A stretch of DNA of 64,000 nucleotides from Candidatus Vicinibacter proximus. Lineage in GTDB: Bacteria; Bacteroidota; Bacteroidia; Chitinophagales; Saprospiraceae. The notes under the pieces are model-generated. The model made no database searches. It saw only the letters and a list, made by a program, of their open reading frames with translations, and was not told the DNA's origin. Positions 37,127 through 45,825 of the stretch are shown here, piece by piece (within the stretch, counting starts at the first letter, position 1; every line of letters begins with the position of its first letter). The translations under genes were made by a program, and so were the position numbers. The DNA lies in assembly GCA_016713905.1 (NCBI GenBank), contig JADJOE010000003.1:1612001-1676000 (forward strand), read 5' to 3'.

Positions 37127-38173
37127 TCACTTCTCACTCTTGGGTTTAAATTTACTCAGATCAAGTATCTTCTGACTGTCCTTTTCTGCTATTAAATCTT
37201 CAATGTCTAAATTTTTGGACCTGTTCATAAAAGCGTCGATAATGTGGTAACCAATATATGCTCCAGTCATTCCCGGAGCGTCGTCCGGCATTCCGGGAGA
37301 ATCTGGACTTGGATTGACATATTTGTTGAACTTAAGTGTACTTGTATTATACAACAATTGTTCTGCGGTAAAGTAGGACCATATTCCTGTTCGGTTTTCA
37401 TTACACCATTTAAGCTGCGCGGGTGTAAACTCAAACAAAACAGTATCCTGTATCTCGGGAATCAATCTAGATAATATGTATAGTTTTTTACCCCTATGAA
37501 TGATGTAATCTAAAAAGCGATTGGAGGGTTCGGGTCCAAGTTTATCATCCACCCAAACCTCCCATGTTTTTTTAATCAAATGATCTTGATTAAAACACCG
37601 GGTAAGATAATCTGAAAACATTTGATTCTGGGGGTCTAATGATTTATAGTTAAAATCTTTACCAAGAAAAAATTCAAGACCAATCCCAAGACCTTCCCTA
37701 TTCCCCTTATCCTCAAAAATAAAATTACCAACCGTAAAACCACTAATCAGAGTATAAAAATTTGGAATTTCCAAAGATGGAAAATAGTGCTTCATATAAA
37801 GTGCACTTTGGTGAAATTCCTTTTCTATCGCTTCGGTGGATTTGTAATTCTTTTGAACCAGTTCATGAATCGACCGGATGCTGCTGTCTCGCAGAAATAA
37901 CTTTAATTCTTCGTAAAATTTTGGCGTCAAGGAATCATATTGGTCTGCCATTCCGCTCACCTGTTCAAAAAAAAGAGGACTTAGTTTGGGATAGTTTTTA
38001 TCGAGTTCGATTAATCCTTGTTCAAGCTGGTTAGTGTCTAATGCAAACAAATCCTGATCAAAGCGTCCCATTTTGATATCTCCTATTTGGAGCTGATCCA
38101 TATGTGTTGGTTTGCGGTCGTTTTGACGACAACTCAAACAAAGAATAAATATAAAAGCCAATAAATGCCTCAT
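37127..38173 (-). CDS. gldB: Gliding motility lipoprotein GldB-like
   Basis: This 348-residue protein has a short lipoprotein signal (MRHLLAFIFILCLSC) and the GldB layout: MGRFDQDLFALDT near the N-terminus, EGLGIGLEFFLGKDF in the middle, YIIHRGKKLYILSRLIPE and a C-terminal GAYIGYHIIDAFM block. GldB is an outer-envelope lipoprotein needed for gliding in Flavobacterium; homologues also occur in non-gliders. It is encoded away from other gld genes here, which is common. It converges on the propeller lipoprotein with a 1-bp gap. Confidence 0.85.
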   Translation of the reverse strand: MRHLLAFIFILCLSCRQNDRKPTHMDQLQIGDIKMGRFDQDLFALDTNQLEQGLIELDKNYPKLSPLFFEQVSGMADQYDSLTPKFYEELKLFLRDSSIRSIHELVQKNYKSTEAIEKEFHQSALYMKHYFPSLEIPNFYTLISGFTVGNFIFEDKGNREGLGIGLEFFLGKDFNYKSLDPQNQMFSDYLTRCFNQDHLIKKTWEVWVDDKLGPEPSNRFLDYIIHRGKKLYILSRLIPEIQDTVLFEFTPAQLKWCNENRTGIWSYFTAEQLLYNTSTLKFNKYVNPSPDSPGMPDDAPGMTGAYIGYHIIDAFMNRSKNLDIEDLIAEKDSQKILDLSKFKPKSEK

Positions 38174-38227
38174 TTTGTAATTTTACCACCACAAAGTTGA
38201 GCTAATTCACTTTAAACAAAAATCTTT

Positions 38228-38938
38228 ATGAAAAAAATATTGGCTATCCTGATTCTTTTTATGCCGCTATTCGTCTTTGCCCAGTTTGAAAACATACGTG
38301 TTTCCATACTTAACGGACCTACTTTTAGTTGGATGACCACCGATGACAACACTATAGAAACCCAAGGTGCCAGAATTGGCTATAAGCTTCATGTGCAAGG
38401 CGAGTACCTGCTCAATGACCGTTTTAGTTTGACCGGGGGACTTGGATTGTCCCTTGCTCAGGGAGGCCAATTGCTTTATACCAAAGGTGGTAACCTCTGG
38501 TCAGAATCCAAATTGAATATTCCCCGAGGGGATTCTTTGCCCAATGGGGTTGAGTTAGGTTACAGAGTTGCATATGTAGATTTTCCGTTTGGCTTCAAAA
38601 TGAGGACCAACGAATTTGGTAGATTTAAATTCTATGCTCAAATGCCCGAATTTTCTTTAGGCATAAGAACCAACGCTAAGGGATCCATTGAAGGAATTGG
38701 TGTAAGCACATCAGATGAACAAATTAAAAGCCAAATACCATTTATCAACATTTCGTGGGGACTTGGCATAGGTACGGAATACCGCATATCGGATAATATT
38801 TCCCTTACCGGCGGCTTGCGCTTTTTCCAAAGCATCACCGATGTCACGGATGATGATGGAAGATATTTTGATGGATCCAAGGAAAACTCAAAAGGTAAAT
38901 TCAATAACATTGACCTCAGAATTGGGGTGCTTTTCTAA
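38228..38938 (+). CDS. Outer membrane beta-barrel protein
   Basis: This 236-residue protein has a signal peptide (MKKILAILILFMPLFVFAQ) and alternating amphipathic strands ending in aromatic/hydrophobic residues (FSLTGGLGLSLAQGG, YRVAYVDFPFGFKMRT, LGIGTEYRISDNISLTGGLRFF) with a C-terminal IDLRIGVLF. It belongs to the porin-like/OmpX-style barrels. It is divergent from gldB and followed 11 bp later by nadC. Confidence 0.85.
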   Translation: MKKILAILILFMPLFVFAQFENIRVSILNGPTFSWMTTDDNTIETQGARIGYKLHVQGEYLLNDRFSLTGGLGLSLAQGGQLLYTKGGNLWSESKLNIPRGDSLPNGVELGYRVAYVDFPFGFKMRTNEFGRFKFYAQMPEFSLGIRTNAKGSIEGIGVSTSDEQIKSQIPFINISWGLGIGTEYRISDNISLTGGLRFFQSITDVTDDDGRYFDGSKENSKGKFNNIDLRIGVLF

Positions 38939-38949
38939 GAAAGAATTTC

Positions 38950-39807
38950 ATGAATATCCAAGAACTCGAGAACTTTATCAGACTGGCTCTTGATGAAGAC
39001 ATTAGGTCCGGTGACATCACTTCGTTGGCTTGTATTCCTGAAGGAAGCAGATCCAAAGCCAAATTATTGGTTAAAGAAGAAGGTGTTCTTGCAGGTGTAG
39101 CCTTTGCAGAAATGGTGTTCAAGTGGGTGGACCCTACCATAAAATTTGAACAACATCTGTCGGATGGTGCTTTCATCAAATATGGGGATGTAGCTTATCA
39201 TGTGGAGGGCAATACCAGGGATTTATTGAAAACCGAGCGTCTTGTCCTTAATGTCATGCAAAGAATGAGTGGGATAGCAACTCTTTCCGCCAGATTTGCT
39301 GCTGAGGTAGAGGGTCTACCTGTTAAGATTCTAGATACCCGTAAGACAACCCCATTGAATAGAGCCTTGGAAAAATGGGCTGTCAGATTAGGTGGTTGCT
39401 ATAATTACAGAGATGGGTTGTATGATTGGTTTATGATTAAAGATAACCACATTAAAGCTTGTGGATCTCCTTTAAAGGCCATAAAGGCTGTTCAGAAATA
39501 TCAATCGTTACATGGCCTGGAATCCTATGGGATCACTGTTGAAGTCAAAAATCTTGTTGAATGTGAAGAAGTCTTGACCTGCGGAGGTGTTACAAGAATA
39601 ATGTTGGATAATTTCGACCTGGAATTGTTGCGGGAAGCGGTGGCGCTGATCAATAAGCGCTTTGAAACCGAAGCTTCCGGTGGAATAAGCCTGGAGACCA
39701 TCCGAAAAGTCGCCCATACAGGCGTGGATTTTATCTCTGTAGGCGCACTCACACATAGCGCCGGAAGCCTCGATTTAAGCTTGAAGATACAAGATCAACT
39801 GTCTTAG
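38950..39807 (+). CDS. nadC: Nicotinate-nucleotide pyrophosphorylase (carboxylating)
   Basis: The enzyme converts quinolinate and PRPP to nicotinate mononucleotide, CO2 and PPi. The 285-residue product has the blocks ALDEDIRSGDITSLA, RLVLNVMQRMSGIAT, ILDTRKTTPLNRALEKWAV, MIKDNHIKACG, GITVEVKNLVE, IMLDNFD and FISVGALTHSAGSLDLSL. One departure is seen: the usual N-H-R-x-G-L segment reads NYRDGL, so the conserved His is Tyr. Quinolinate made from ACMS would link it to the tryptophan genes at 22813-25356, although nadA/nadB supply is equally possible. Confidence 0.94.
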   Translation: MNIQELENFIRLALDEDIRSGDITSLACIPEGSRSKAKLLVKEEGVLAGVAFAEMVFKWVDPTIKFEQHLSDGAFIKYGDVAYHVEGNTRDLLKTERLVLNVMQRMSGIATLSARFAAEVEGLPVKILDTRKTTPLNRALEKWAVRLGGCYNYRDGLYDWFMIKDNHIKACGSPLKAIKAVQKYQSLHGLESYGITVEVKNLVECEEVLTCGGVTRIMLDNFDLELLREAVALINKRFETEASGGISLETIRKVAHTGVDFISVGALTHSAGSLDLSLKIQDQLS

Positions 39808-39914
39808 GCAGGATAGGTTATTACTAAAAATGCTAAAAGCACCACAGTAAATACCATTACCAACCAAAATCGCGAATCCTTGTAAAAAACCACTGGGGTT
39901 TGGTCTGTCTTCAT
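39804..39914 (-). CDS. Small 36-residue single-pass membrane protein
   Basis: A short frame, ATG at 39914 to TAA at 39804, encodes MKTDQTPVVFYKDSR followed by a hydrophobic helix of about 19 residues (FWLVMVFTVVLLAFLVITY) and ends in PA. The polar N-terminus, single helix and clean start/stop look like a real small membrane protein rather than chance. It overlaps the nadC stop by 4 bp on the opposite strand. Similar single-helix peptides act as subunits or regulators of membrane complexes, but no partner is evident here. Confidence 0.55.
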   Translation of the reverse strand: MKTDQTPVVFYKDSRFWLVMVFTVVLLAFLVITYPA

Positions 39915-40680
39915 ACGCCCTCTGAATTTGATTTATAAAAAAAAAGATTAGTTTCACATTGCTCCCTTTTTGGGGATTATTACTATCGGCTTTCCGGGAA
40001 GTAATCGTACCATAGATCATCATTGTCAATCATTGGCTAAGACAGTTTTGCGTATCAGTCGGTCGGTAATCTAAGTTCAAAAACGATGCCATATGATAAA
40101 CAAATAATATGACCCGATTAATGGGCATTTCAGCGGATATGCGCCATTTTTTCATTATATGATGTGACACAAAACTTCAATATTGTGAGAAAAAACAAAA
40201 AATACACTTTTATAGGTAGGGATGATATATAAAAATACCCTTATGCCAAACAATGGATTTTCAAACTTTGATCGAAATGCCCAATGAATATGCCCTTAAT
40301 GAGGTACAGATTTTCTATTTCAAATTAAAGTAACTCCAAGTACTTTAAAAACCTTTTTCAAAATATCCTGACTTCTTCCTACTATTGGCCGGTAAGCAGG
40401 GCGCTACAAGAGTTTATACACCATGAATAAACTTAGCGATGCTTTATTGGGTAGTATTCTGTTCGTTCATTCAAGGGAGCGCTTGTCTTTTTGGTTTTTA
40501 CCTATAATCAGAAAATATTTATGGCCAAAATGGTTTGAAAGATCATTCCGGATTCAATCTGACATTTTTTTACGAATTTTACCCTGCTTTATTATCAAAA
40601 AGTGCTTGATTTTCCATAGATTTGGATGCAGAGCTTCTCTATCAAAATCAACCAAGAAATTTTTATTTAAAAAGAATTGA
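39915..40680. other. Long gene-poor stretch before the Crp/Fnr gene
   Basis: This 766-bp AT-rich gap holds one open frame (40423-40680, 85 codons) that ends directly before the regulator's ATG. Its composition (Phe/Lys/Arg-rich, no domain) suggests a chance ORF. The stretch should contain the promoter of the regulator and of the small peptide gene. No hairpin, repeat or RNA gene was recognised. Confidence 0.35.
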
Positions 40681-41316
40681 ATGATCCAACAGGCAGAGGA
40701 ACTTAATCTTTTAAATTTTGAAACACCCTTACTGAATAAAATACTAGAAAATGGGCAAATCAGGGAATTCAAAGCAATGGATTCCATCATTGATACTGGT
40801 CAAATCATTAGTTATATGCCTATTGTTCTTTCAGGTTTGGTAAAAGTCAGCAGGGTAGATGAAGAAGGAAGAGAGTTGTTGCTCTATTATATCCACCCCA
40901 ATGAGGGTTGTGCATTTACCTTCAGTTGTTGCACCCAAAGATCCCCAAGTGAAATCAAAGCAGTCGCAGAAGAAAATTCTAAGCTCCTCATGGTTCCTGT
41001 ACATCTAATGGATGAATGGTTGACCAGGTATCAGACCTGGAAAGCCTTTGTGATGCAAACGATGTCGGCAAGATTCACTGAACTGCTGAAAACCATAGAT
41101 CAGGTTGCATTCCAAAATCTGGACATAAGGTTAGTGAATTACCTCAAACAAAAAACAAAAAGTACCGGGAGCAGTTTGGTCAATCTTTCACACAAACAAA
41201 TTGCAGAAGATTTAAATACCAATCGGGTGGTCATTTCCAGGTTGCTGAAAAAACTGGAAGACCAAAAAAAGATTTTGTTGTACAGGAATCAAATAAAAAT
41301 TTTGAGGGCATTGTAA
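40681..41316 (+). CDS. Crp/Fnr family transcriptional regulator
   Basis: This 211-residue protein has an N-terminal cyclic-nucleotide-binding-fold domain (YMPIVLSGLVKVSRVDEEGRELLLYY) and a C-terminal winged helix (LSHKQIAEDLNTNRVVISRLLKKLE). Two adjacent Cys (FSCCTQRS) lie in the sensor domain; there is no N-terminal Fe-S cysteine cluster of the classical Fnr type, and the cAMP-contact Arg pattern is not evident. It is followed by DUF2892, OsmC and thioredoxin genes, so it probably controls a redox or sulfur-stress response. A 7-bp dyad overlaps its stop codon. Confidence 0.88.
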   Translation: MIQQAEELNLLNFETPLLNKILENGQIREFKAMDSIIDTGQIISYMPIVLSGLVKVSRVDEEGRELLLYYIHPNEGCAFTFSCCTQRSPSEIKAVAEENSKLLMVPVHLMDEWLTRYQTWKAFVMQTMSARFTELLKTIDQVAFQNLDIRLVNYLKQKTKSTGSSLVNLSHKQIAEDLNTNRVVISRLLKKLEDQKKILLYRNQIKILRAL

Positions 41317-41327
41317 CCAAGGTTACA
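41312..41327. promoter_or_regulatory. Perfect dyad TGTAACC-AA-GGTTACA, candidate operator
   Basis: Two exact 7-bp half-sites with a 2-bp centre overlap the stop codon of the Crp/Fnr gene and lie 48 bp before the DUF2892 start. The half-site is of the size and form used by Crp/Fnr dimers. No T-run follows, so it is not a terminator. It may be the binding site of the regulator just encoded. Confidence 0.5.
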
Positions 41328-41374
41328 CTGTGCGGGCTTAGAACTCTTTAACTTCGTTTCATAAATTAAAACTT

Positions 41375-41584
41375 ATGAAAAAAAATATGGGTTCTGTAGA
41401 TCGGTTGGTGCGGGTTGTAGTGGCAATAGTTATTGCCGGGCTTTATTTTGCTAACATTATTTCAGGGACAATTGCAATTATAGGTTTGCTGTTTGCAGGA
41501 ATTTTTATAGCCACTAGCTTTATGAGTTTTTGTCCGTTGTATGTACCATTTGGGATATCGACAAAGGAAAAGGAGCAGATTTAG
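41375..41584 (+). CDS. DUF2892 (YgaP-membrane-like) protein
   Basis: This 69-residue protein has two transmembrane helices (LVRVVVAIVIAGLYFANII, IAIIGLLFAGIFIATSFM) and the family's end block SFCPLYVPFGIST with a conserved Cys. The domain is the membrane-anchoring part of YgaP-type rhodaneses and also exists alone. It is encoded between a Crp/Fnr regulator and an OsmC protein, which fits a sulfur-transfer or redox role. Confidence 0.85.
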   Translation: MKKNMGSVDRLVRVVVAIVIAGLYFANIISGTIAIIGLLFAGIFIATSFMSFCPLYVPFGISTKEKEQI

Positions 41585-41776
41585 GGTAATGGGTTTTCTG
41601 TCGTGTGTTGTTAACCAGATTTCCTTCGTAAATTTTCACTTCTAGAATTGGGTTTTGCCGTAGTTGAATTTAAAACTTGAATTGATTTAGATCGGCATTG
41701 AATATAAAAATGAATCCTTTATCCGCTTTATTGAAATAAGGTAGAATGAAAGGGTTGTCACAAAAAAATAATTAAA

Positions 41777-42226
41777 ATGGAAATTCATTCTTATTCATTA
41801 AATCTTACCTGGGAATCTGCAAAGAAAGGAGTTCTCAGTTCTAACGAATTTAATCCTGAAATAGAGGTGGTGACGCCTCCTCCATTTAATGGCGGTATAC
41901 CTGGGTATTGGTCACCAGAACATTTATTTGTAGCCTCAGTGAGCAGTTGCCTGATGACAACTTTTCTTGCCATTGCTGAAAATTCCAAATTTGAATTCGC
42001 CGGGTTTAGCTGCTCTGCTACAGGAAAATTGGAACAGATAGAAGGAAAGTATTTAATTACTGAAATAATTCTCAAGCCGGAACTAAAAATAAAGGATGAG
42101 TCCCAAAAGGAGAAGGCTGAGCGGATTTTGATTAAAGCAGAAAAGGCATGTCTGATTTCAAATTCCATCCATTCTAAAGTGACCATGATCCCTCAGGTGA
42201 TTGTAGAAAGTGTTGGTGTATTCTAA
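41777..42226 (+). CDS. OsmC family protein
   Basis: This 149-residue protein has the OsmC/Ohr fold with the two redox cysteines in VSSCLMTTFLAIAE and EKACLISNSIHSKV. The family reduces organic hydroperoxides using these cysteines. A possible half-conserved Fnr-type box TTGAT-TTAG-ATCGG lies at 41682-41695, about 80 bp upstream. The thioredoxin gene follows after 15 bp and could regenerate it. Confidence 0.88.
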   Translation: MEIHSYSLNLTWESAKKGVLSSNEFNPEIEVVTPPPFNGGIPGYWSPEHLFVASVSSCLMTTFLAIAENSKFEFAGFSCSATGKLEQIEGKYLITEIILKPELKIKDESQKEKAERILIKAEKACLISNSIHSKVTMIPQVIVESVGVF

Positions 42227-42241
42227 AATAAAAAATATTTT

Positions 42242-42541
42242 ATGAGCAACAATTTTAAAGAAATTATTCAAAGCAGCAAACCTACTCTGGTAGATTTTTA
42301 TGCAGATTGGTGTGGTCCATGTAAAATGCAAGGACCTATTTTAAAAGAATTTAAAAACAAAGTGGGAGACCGGGTGGCCATCTTAAAAATCGATGTAGAT
42401 AAAAATCCTGCTGTTTCACAACATTATAAAATAAGATCTATTCCAACTTTAATGCTTTTCAAAAATGGACAGGCAGTCTGGACCCAGTCAGGAGTTGCTT
42501 CCGAAGCCACGTTGGAGCAAGTCTTGAAAAAGTTTGAATAA
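42242..42541 (+). CDS. trxA: Thioredoxin
   Basis: This 99-residue classical thioredoxin has LVDFYADWCGPCKM (Cys24, Cys27), the buried Asp18 and the cis-proline RSIPTLMLFKNG. There is no signal peptide, so it is cytoplasmic. It is tightly linked to the OsmC gene and converges on serine dehydratase. Confidence 0.93.
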   Translation: MSNNFKEIIQSSKPTLVDFYADWCGPCKMQGPILKEFKNKVGDRVAILKIDVDKNPAVSQHYKIRSIPTLMLFKNGQAVWTQSGVASEATLEQVLKKFE

Positions 42542-42559
42542 ATTTTTTGGTCAAATTCT

Positions 42560-43981
42560 CTAACACTCAACCAAATTCACTGCAATATGCAGAGCGAGTC
42601 CACCGTCAGAGGTTTCTTTATATTTGGTGTTCATGTCCAGTGCCGTTTCCTTCATCGTTTTAATCACTGCATCCAGAGAGACCAAAGCTTTTGAAGGATC
42701 AGATTCCATAGCAATCTGTGCAGCGGTTACTGCTTTTATAGCACCCATGGTGTTGCGTTCAATACATGGAACCTGGACCAATCCACCGATCGGATCACAA
42801 GTCATGCCCAGATGATGTTCCATGGCAATTTCTGCAGCCATCATAGCTTGCTCAAAACTTCCTCCCAACACTTCTGTTAATGCGCCTGCAGCCATGGCAG
42901 AGGAAACCCCGATTTCAGCCTGACATCCACCCATTGCAGCCGAGATGGTTGCACCTTTTTTAAACAAACTGCCAAATTCTCCTGCAGTCAATAAAAAACG
43001 AACCACGTCATCATCTTTTGCTGTCTCGTTAAAACATAGATGGTACATCAACACTGCCGGAATCACTCCGGCTGCTCCATTAGTTGGTGCGGTAACTATT
43101 CTTCCAAAAGCAGCATTTTCTTCATTAACTGCCAAAGCAAAACAGGATAACCACTTCAGCGTATTGCTGAAACCATGATCTCCTTTCTTAATGTTTTCTA
43201 TCCATTCCTCAACATTTTCATATTCTTTGCCTTCCATCAGTTTCCCGGCCAAAGCTTTGGCCCTTCGCTGGACATTTAATCCACCAGGTAACTCACCTTC
43301 CTTGTGACAAGATTCATAAATGCATGTCTTCATCACATGCCATATTGCAAAAAGCTCAGACTTAATTTGCTCTTCGCTGCGCAAAGAAAGTTCATTTTGG
43401 AAGACCACTTCGCTGATTGTAAATCCAGTCTGTATGCACCAATTTTGAAGATCCTCTCCTCGATCAATTGGAAAGGGCATTTGAACCGTCGGCTGATGTT
43501 CAAAATCCTCCCCCTCTTTCACTACAAAACCGCCGCCAATTGAATAAAAAGTACTGCTGTACGAGGTCTCGTCCTGAAAAAAACAACGAAAGCTAATTCC
43601 ATTGCTATGGTATGGCAGACTTTGGTCCATATGAAAAATAATGTCAGAATCTGCCTTAAAGGGTATGTACTTTTTACCACCAAGATTGATTTGACTTTCT
43701 TCCAAAACAATCTTAAAGGCAGATTCTACCTCTTCCAGTGGAATAGTCTGTGGAAGATAATTTTGCAGGCCCAAGATGACTGCTAAATCAGTACCATGGC
43801 CCTTTCCGGTCTTTGCAAGAGAACCAAAAAGTTCTACATTCAAACCGACAATTTCTTCCCAACGCCCGGAAGTTTCCAGTTCGGAAATAAATTCATTAGC
43901 AGCTTTCCAGGGGCCCATAGTGTGTGAACTCGATGGGCCAATTCCAATTTTAAAAATATCAAATACACTGATGCGTTCCAT
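42560..43981 (-). CDS. sdaA: L-serine ammonia-lyase (iron-sulfur type)
   Basis: The enzyme deaminates L-serine to pyruvate. The 473-residue product is the single-chain form: a beta domain (SVFDIFKIGIGPSSSHTMGPW) fused to an alpha domain with TAPTNGAAGVIPAVL, GCQAEIGVSSAMAAGAL, MTCDPIGGLVQVPCIERN, whose cysteines ligate the 4Fe-4S cluster. Length and motifs are complete. Confidence 0.95.
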   Translation of the reverse strand: MERISVFDIFKIGIGPSSSHTMGPWKAANEFISELETSGRWEEIVGLNVELFGSLAKTGKGHGTDLAVILGLQNYLPQTIPLEEVESAFKIVLEESQINLGGKKYIPFKADSDIIFHMDQSLPYHSNGISFRCFFQDETSYSSTFYSIGGGFVVKEGEDFEHQPTVQMPFPIDRGEDLQNWCIQTGFTISEVVFQNELSLRSEEQIKSELFAIWHVMKTCIYESCHKEGELPGGLNVQRRAKALAGKLMEGKEYENVEEWIENIKKGDHGFSNTLKWLSCFALAVNEENAAFGRIVTAPTNGAAGVIPAVLMYHLCFNETAKDDDVVRFLLTAGEFGSLFKKGATISAAMGGCQAEIGVSSAMAAGALTEVLGGSFEQAMMAAEIAMEHHLGMTCDPIGGLVQVPCIERNTMGAIKAVTAAQIAMESDPSKALVSLDAVIKTMKETALDMNTKYKETSDGGLALHIAVNLVEC

Positions 43982-44000
43982 GGCTTTAGGTATAGACCTG

Positions 44001-44008
44001 CAAAGCTA
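44001..44008 (-). promoter_or_regulatory. -7 box of the serine dehydratase promoter
   Basis: On the minus strand TAGCTTTG matches the -7 consensus 19 bp before the ATG. A TTTTG lies further upstream at 44032-44036, a spacing of 23 bp, longer than ideal. Confidence 0.45.
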
Positions 44009-44122
44009 ATCGTTGGAGGCTTTCTTTTTTACAAAATCTGATTACTATAGACTAGTCTCTAAAATCGTGAAAAATCAACCCATCGAGTGTTTTTAAAGAT
44101 AGGAACTATAAAAGGTATACCT

Positions 44123-44155
44123 TAAAAAAAGGCTTGCCGGAAATCCGACAAGCCT
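44123..44155 (-). terminator. Intrinsic terminator of the repeat lipoprotein gene
   Basis: On the minus strand AGGCTTGTCGG-ATTT-CCGGCAAGCCT (one G:U pair) is followed by TTTTTTT. It stands 24 bp past the stop of the gene ending at 44179. Confidence 0.8.
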
Positions 44156-44178
44156 CATAAAATTAAATCTGATCAATG

Positions 44179-45090
44179 TTATCTGGTCCTGCAACGCTCA
44201 TTCAAAGCCTTGAGATCGGCTTCATTCGCGATGGTAAGAATTTCTCCGGTTTCACGAAGTTTTACATCAAAAGGAAAAACAATGGTGGACTTTCCTGAGG
44301 TTGTTCGATCACCTTTTAAGGCTCGCTCCAATTCTTCTGGAGAATTTACCGTGATCAATTCACCGTTTGATTTTTTCACCTGTAATGGAAACTGATATTC
44401 AAAACACACTTTAAATACTGGACCTCCAGGATTTTTTCTTCCTCTGCAGGTTTCTTCAAGTGCTTTAAGATCTTCAGAATTAGCAATGGTTATAACACTG
44501 CCATCTTTCAGTTTAACATCATAAGGAAAATCAATTACCGGTTTTTGACGACCGCCTTTGGCTGCCCATTCACGGATTAATTTATTTAATGCATCTGCAC
44601 TTTCTACTTTTACTTTGGTACCATCTGGGAGTGAAACAGTAACAGGGAAAACAATGACGTAGCAAAGTACTCGTGGGGTATCAGGACCAACTCTTGTTTT
44701 ACAATCCTTCAGGATTTTTTCAAGATCTTTTGGAGAATTGACGGTTACCACACTGCCATCCCTCAAGGTTACATCGTATGGGAAAAGCAATACAGCATGA
44801 TTTCTATTTCCAGTAGACAAGCCTCCCCTCTTTAGCAGCTTATCCAATTCCTCTTGGCTTTTCACTTCTACCTTTGTGCCATCCGGCAATTTAACCGTAA
44901 CCGGAAATACTATGGTATAACAAGGACCAGCTCCACCTTCAGGATTATCGACTGTAATTAAATAATTATTTACTTCGGAAGTACTCAACTCACTGGTTGT
45001 AATTTGACTTTCTTCCTTTGCGCAAGACCACATAGTAAGCAACAAAGCGGCGAATGCCAGAAACCCGGATAATTTTTTGAAAACTTTCAT
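44179..45090 (-). CDS. Lipoprotein made of six internal repeats
   Basis: The 303-residue product starts at ATG 45090 with a lipoprotein signal (lipobox LTMWSC); the frame is open 24 codons upstream. After the linker come six repeats of about 40 residues, alternating two types: FPVTVKLPDGTKVEVKSQEE and FPYDVTLRDGSVVTVNSPKD. They form three pairs; each pair begins with a Cys shortly before the first strand (PCYTIVFP, LCYVIVFP, VCFEYQFP) and ends with Cys in DCKTR, TCRGR or RCRTR, so one disulfide per pair is likely. No named family was recognised. It is divergent from an ECF sigma factor, suggesting it belongs to the same regulon. Confidence 0.8.
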   Translation of the reverse strand: MKVFKKLSGFLAFAALLLTMWSCAKEESQITTSELSTSEVNNYLITVDNPEGGAGPCYTIVFPVTVKLPDGTKVEVKSQEELDKLLKRGGLSTGNRNHAVLLFPYDVTLRDGSVVTVNSPKDLEKILKDCKTRVGPDTPRVLCYVIVFPVTVSLPDGTKVKVESADALNKLIREWAAKGGRQKPVIDFPYDVKLKDGSVITIANSEDLKALEETCRGRKNPGGPVFKVCFEYQFPLQVKKSNGELITVNSPEELERALKGDRTTSGKSTIVFPFDVKLRETGEILTIANEADLKALNERCRTR

Positions 45091-45215
45091 AAAACAATTT
45101 TTATCAATGAATAAATACAATTTACAAGAGGAGAAAGGAAGCTTGATTAAGTTTGTACTCAATCCATGAAAAAAAAATTAGAATTGTCGAAAAAAGACCT
45201 GATTTTTGAGACAGA

Positions 45216-45794
45216 ATGAAGAGTGATGTTCAGGAATGGGATAAACTAAGAGCCGGCGACCAGGCAGCACTTAAATATATCTATGAGGCCTATTTTAGTC
45301 CTTTAATCAATTATGGTCTAAGGATCAGTCCTCACCTGGAATTGGTCGAGGATTGTCTTCAGGATTTATTTGTCGAACTCTGGCGACTACATGCTACTCT
45401 CGGGCAGACGGACTCTGTAAAAAATTATCTAATGGGGTCCCTTAGACGAAAAATCATCCGAAGACTGCAGGAGAAAAACAAGTTTGATTCTTCAGAACCC
45501 CAACTAGAATTACAAGCCAGCGATGAGCCAAATTTCTTGGTTTCCCTGATTGAAGATGAAGAGGATTCCCATAAGAAATCCAAACTTGCAAAAGCTATGT
45601 CACAGCTGAGCAACAGACAAAGAGAAGCCATTTATCTTAAATATGCTGAGGGACTGGATTATGACCAGATCTGTGAACACATGGAGCTTCAATACCAATC
45701 GGTAAGGAACCTGGTTTCTACAGGAATCAACAGACTAAAAGAAATTATTGTGTTGCTTATCATTTTTTTTATAAAATTTGAGTACAAAATATAG
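45216..45794 (+). CDS. ECF RNA polymerase sigma factor
   Basis: This 192-residue sigma-70 family protein of the Bacteroidota FecI-like group has region 2 (ALKYIYEAYFSPLINYGLRI... VEDCLQDLFVELWRL) and region 4 (QLSNRQREAIYLKYAEGLDYDQICEHM... QSVRNLVSTGINRLK). The C-terminus has a hydrophobic tail (IIVLLIIFFIKFEYKI), which is unusual and could contact the membrane. The anti-sigma FecR gene follows. Confidence 0.93.
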   Translation: MKSDVQEWDKLRAGDQAALKYIYEAYFSPLINYGLRISPHLELVEDCLQDLFVELWRLHATLGQTDSVKNYLMGSLRRKIIRRLQEKNKFDSSEPQLELQASDEPNFLVSLIEDEEDSHKKSKLAKAMSQLSNRQREAIYLKYAEGLDYDQICEHMELQYQSVRNLVSTGINRLKEIIVLLIIFFIKFEYKI

Positions 45795-45825
45795 TTTAGT
45801 GTACTTTGCCCATTAGACCATAGAT

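Noticed and set aside
40423..40680. 85-codon ORF before the Crp/Fnr gene
   Set aside because: Composition is Phe/Lys/Arg-rich with no recognisable domain or promoter; most likely chance in AT-rich intergenic DNA.
41682..41695. Fnr box TTGAT-TTAG-ATCGG upstream of OsmC
   Set aside because: Only the left half matches well; not listed as a separate site, only mentioned with the gene.
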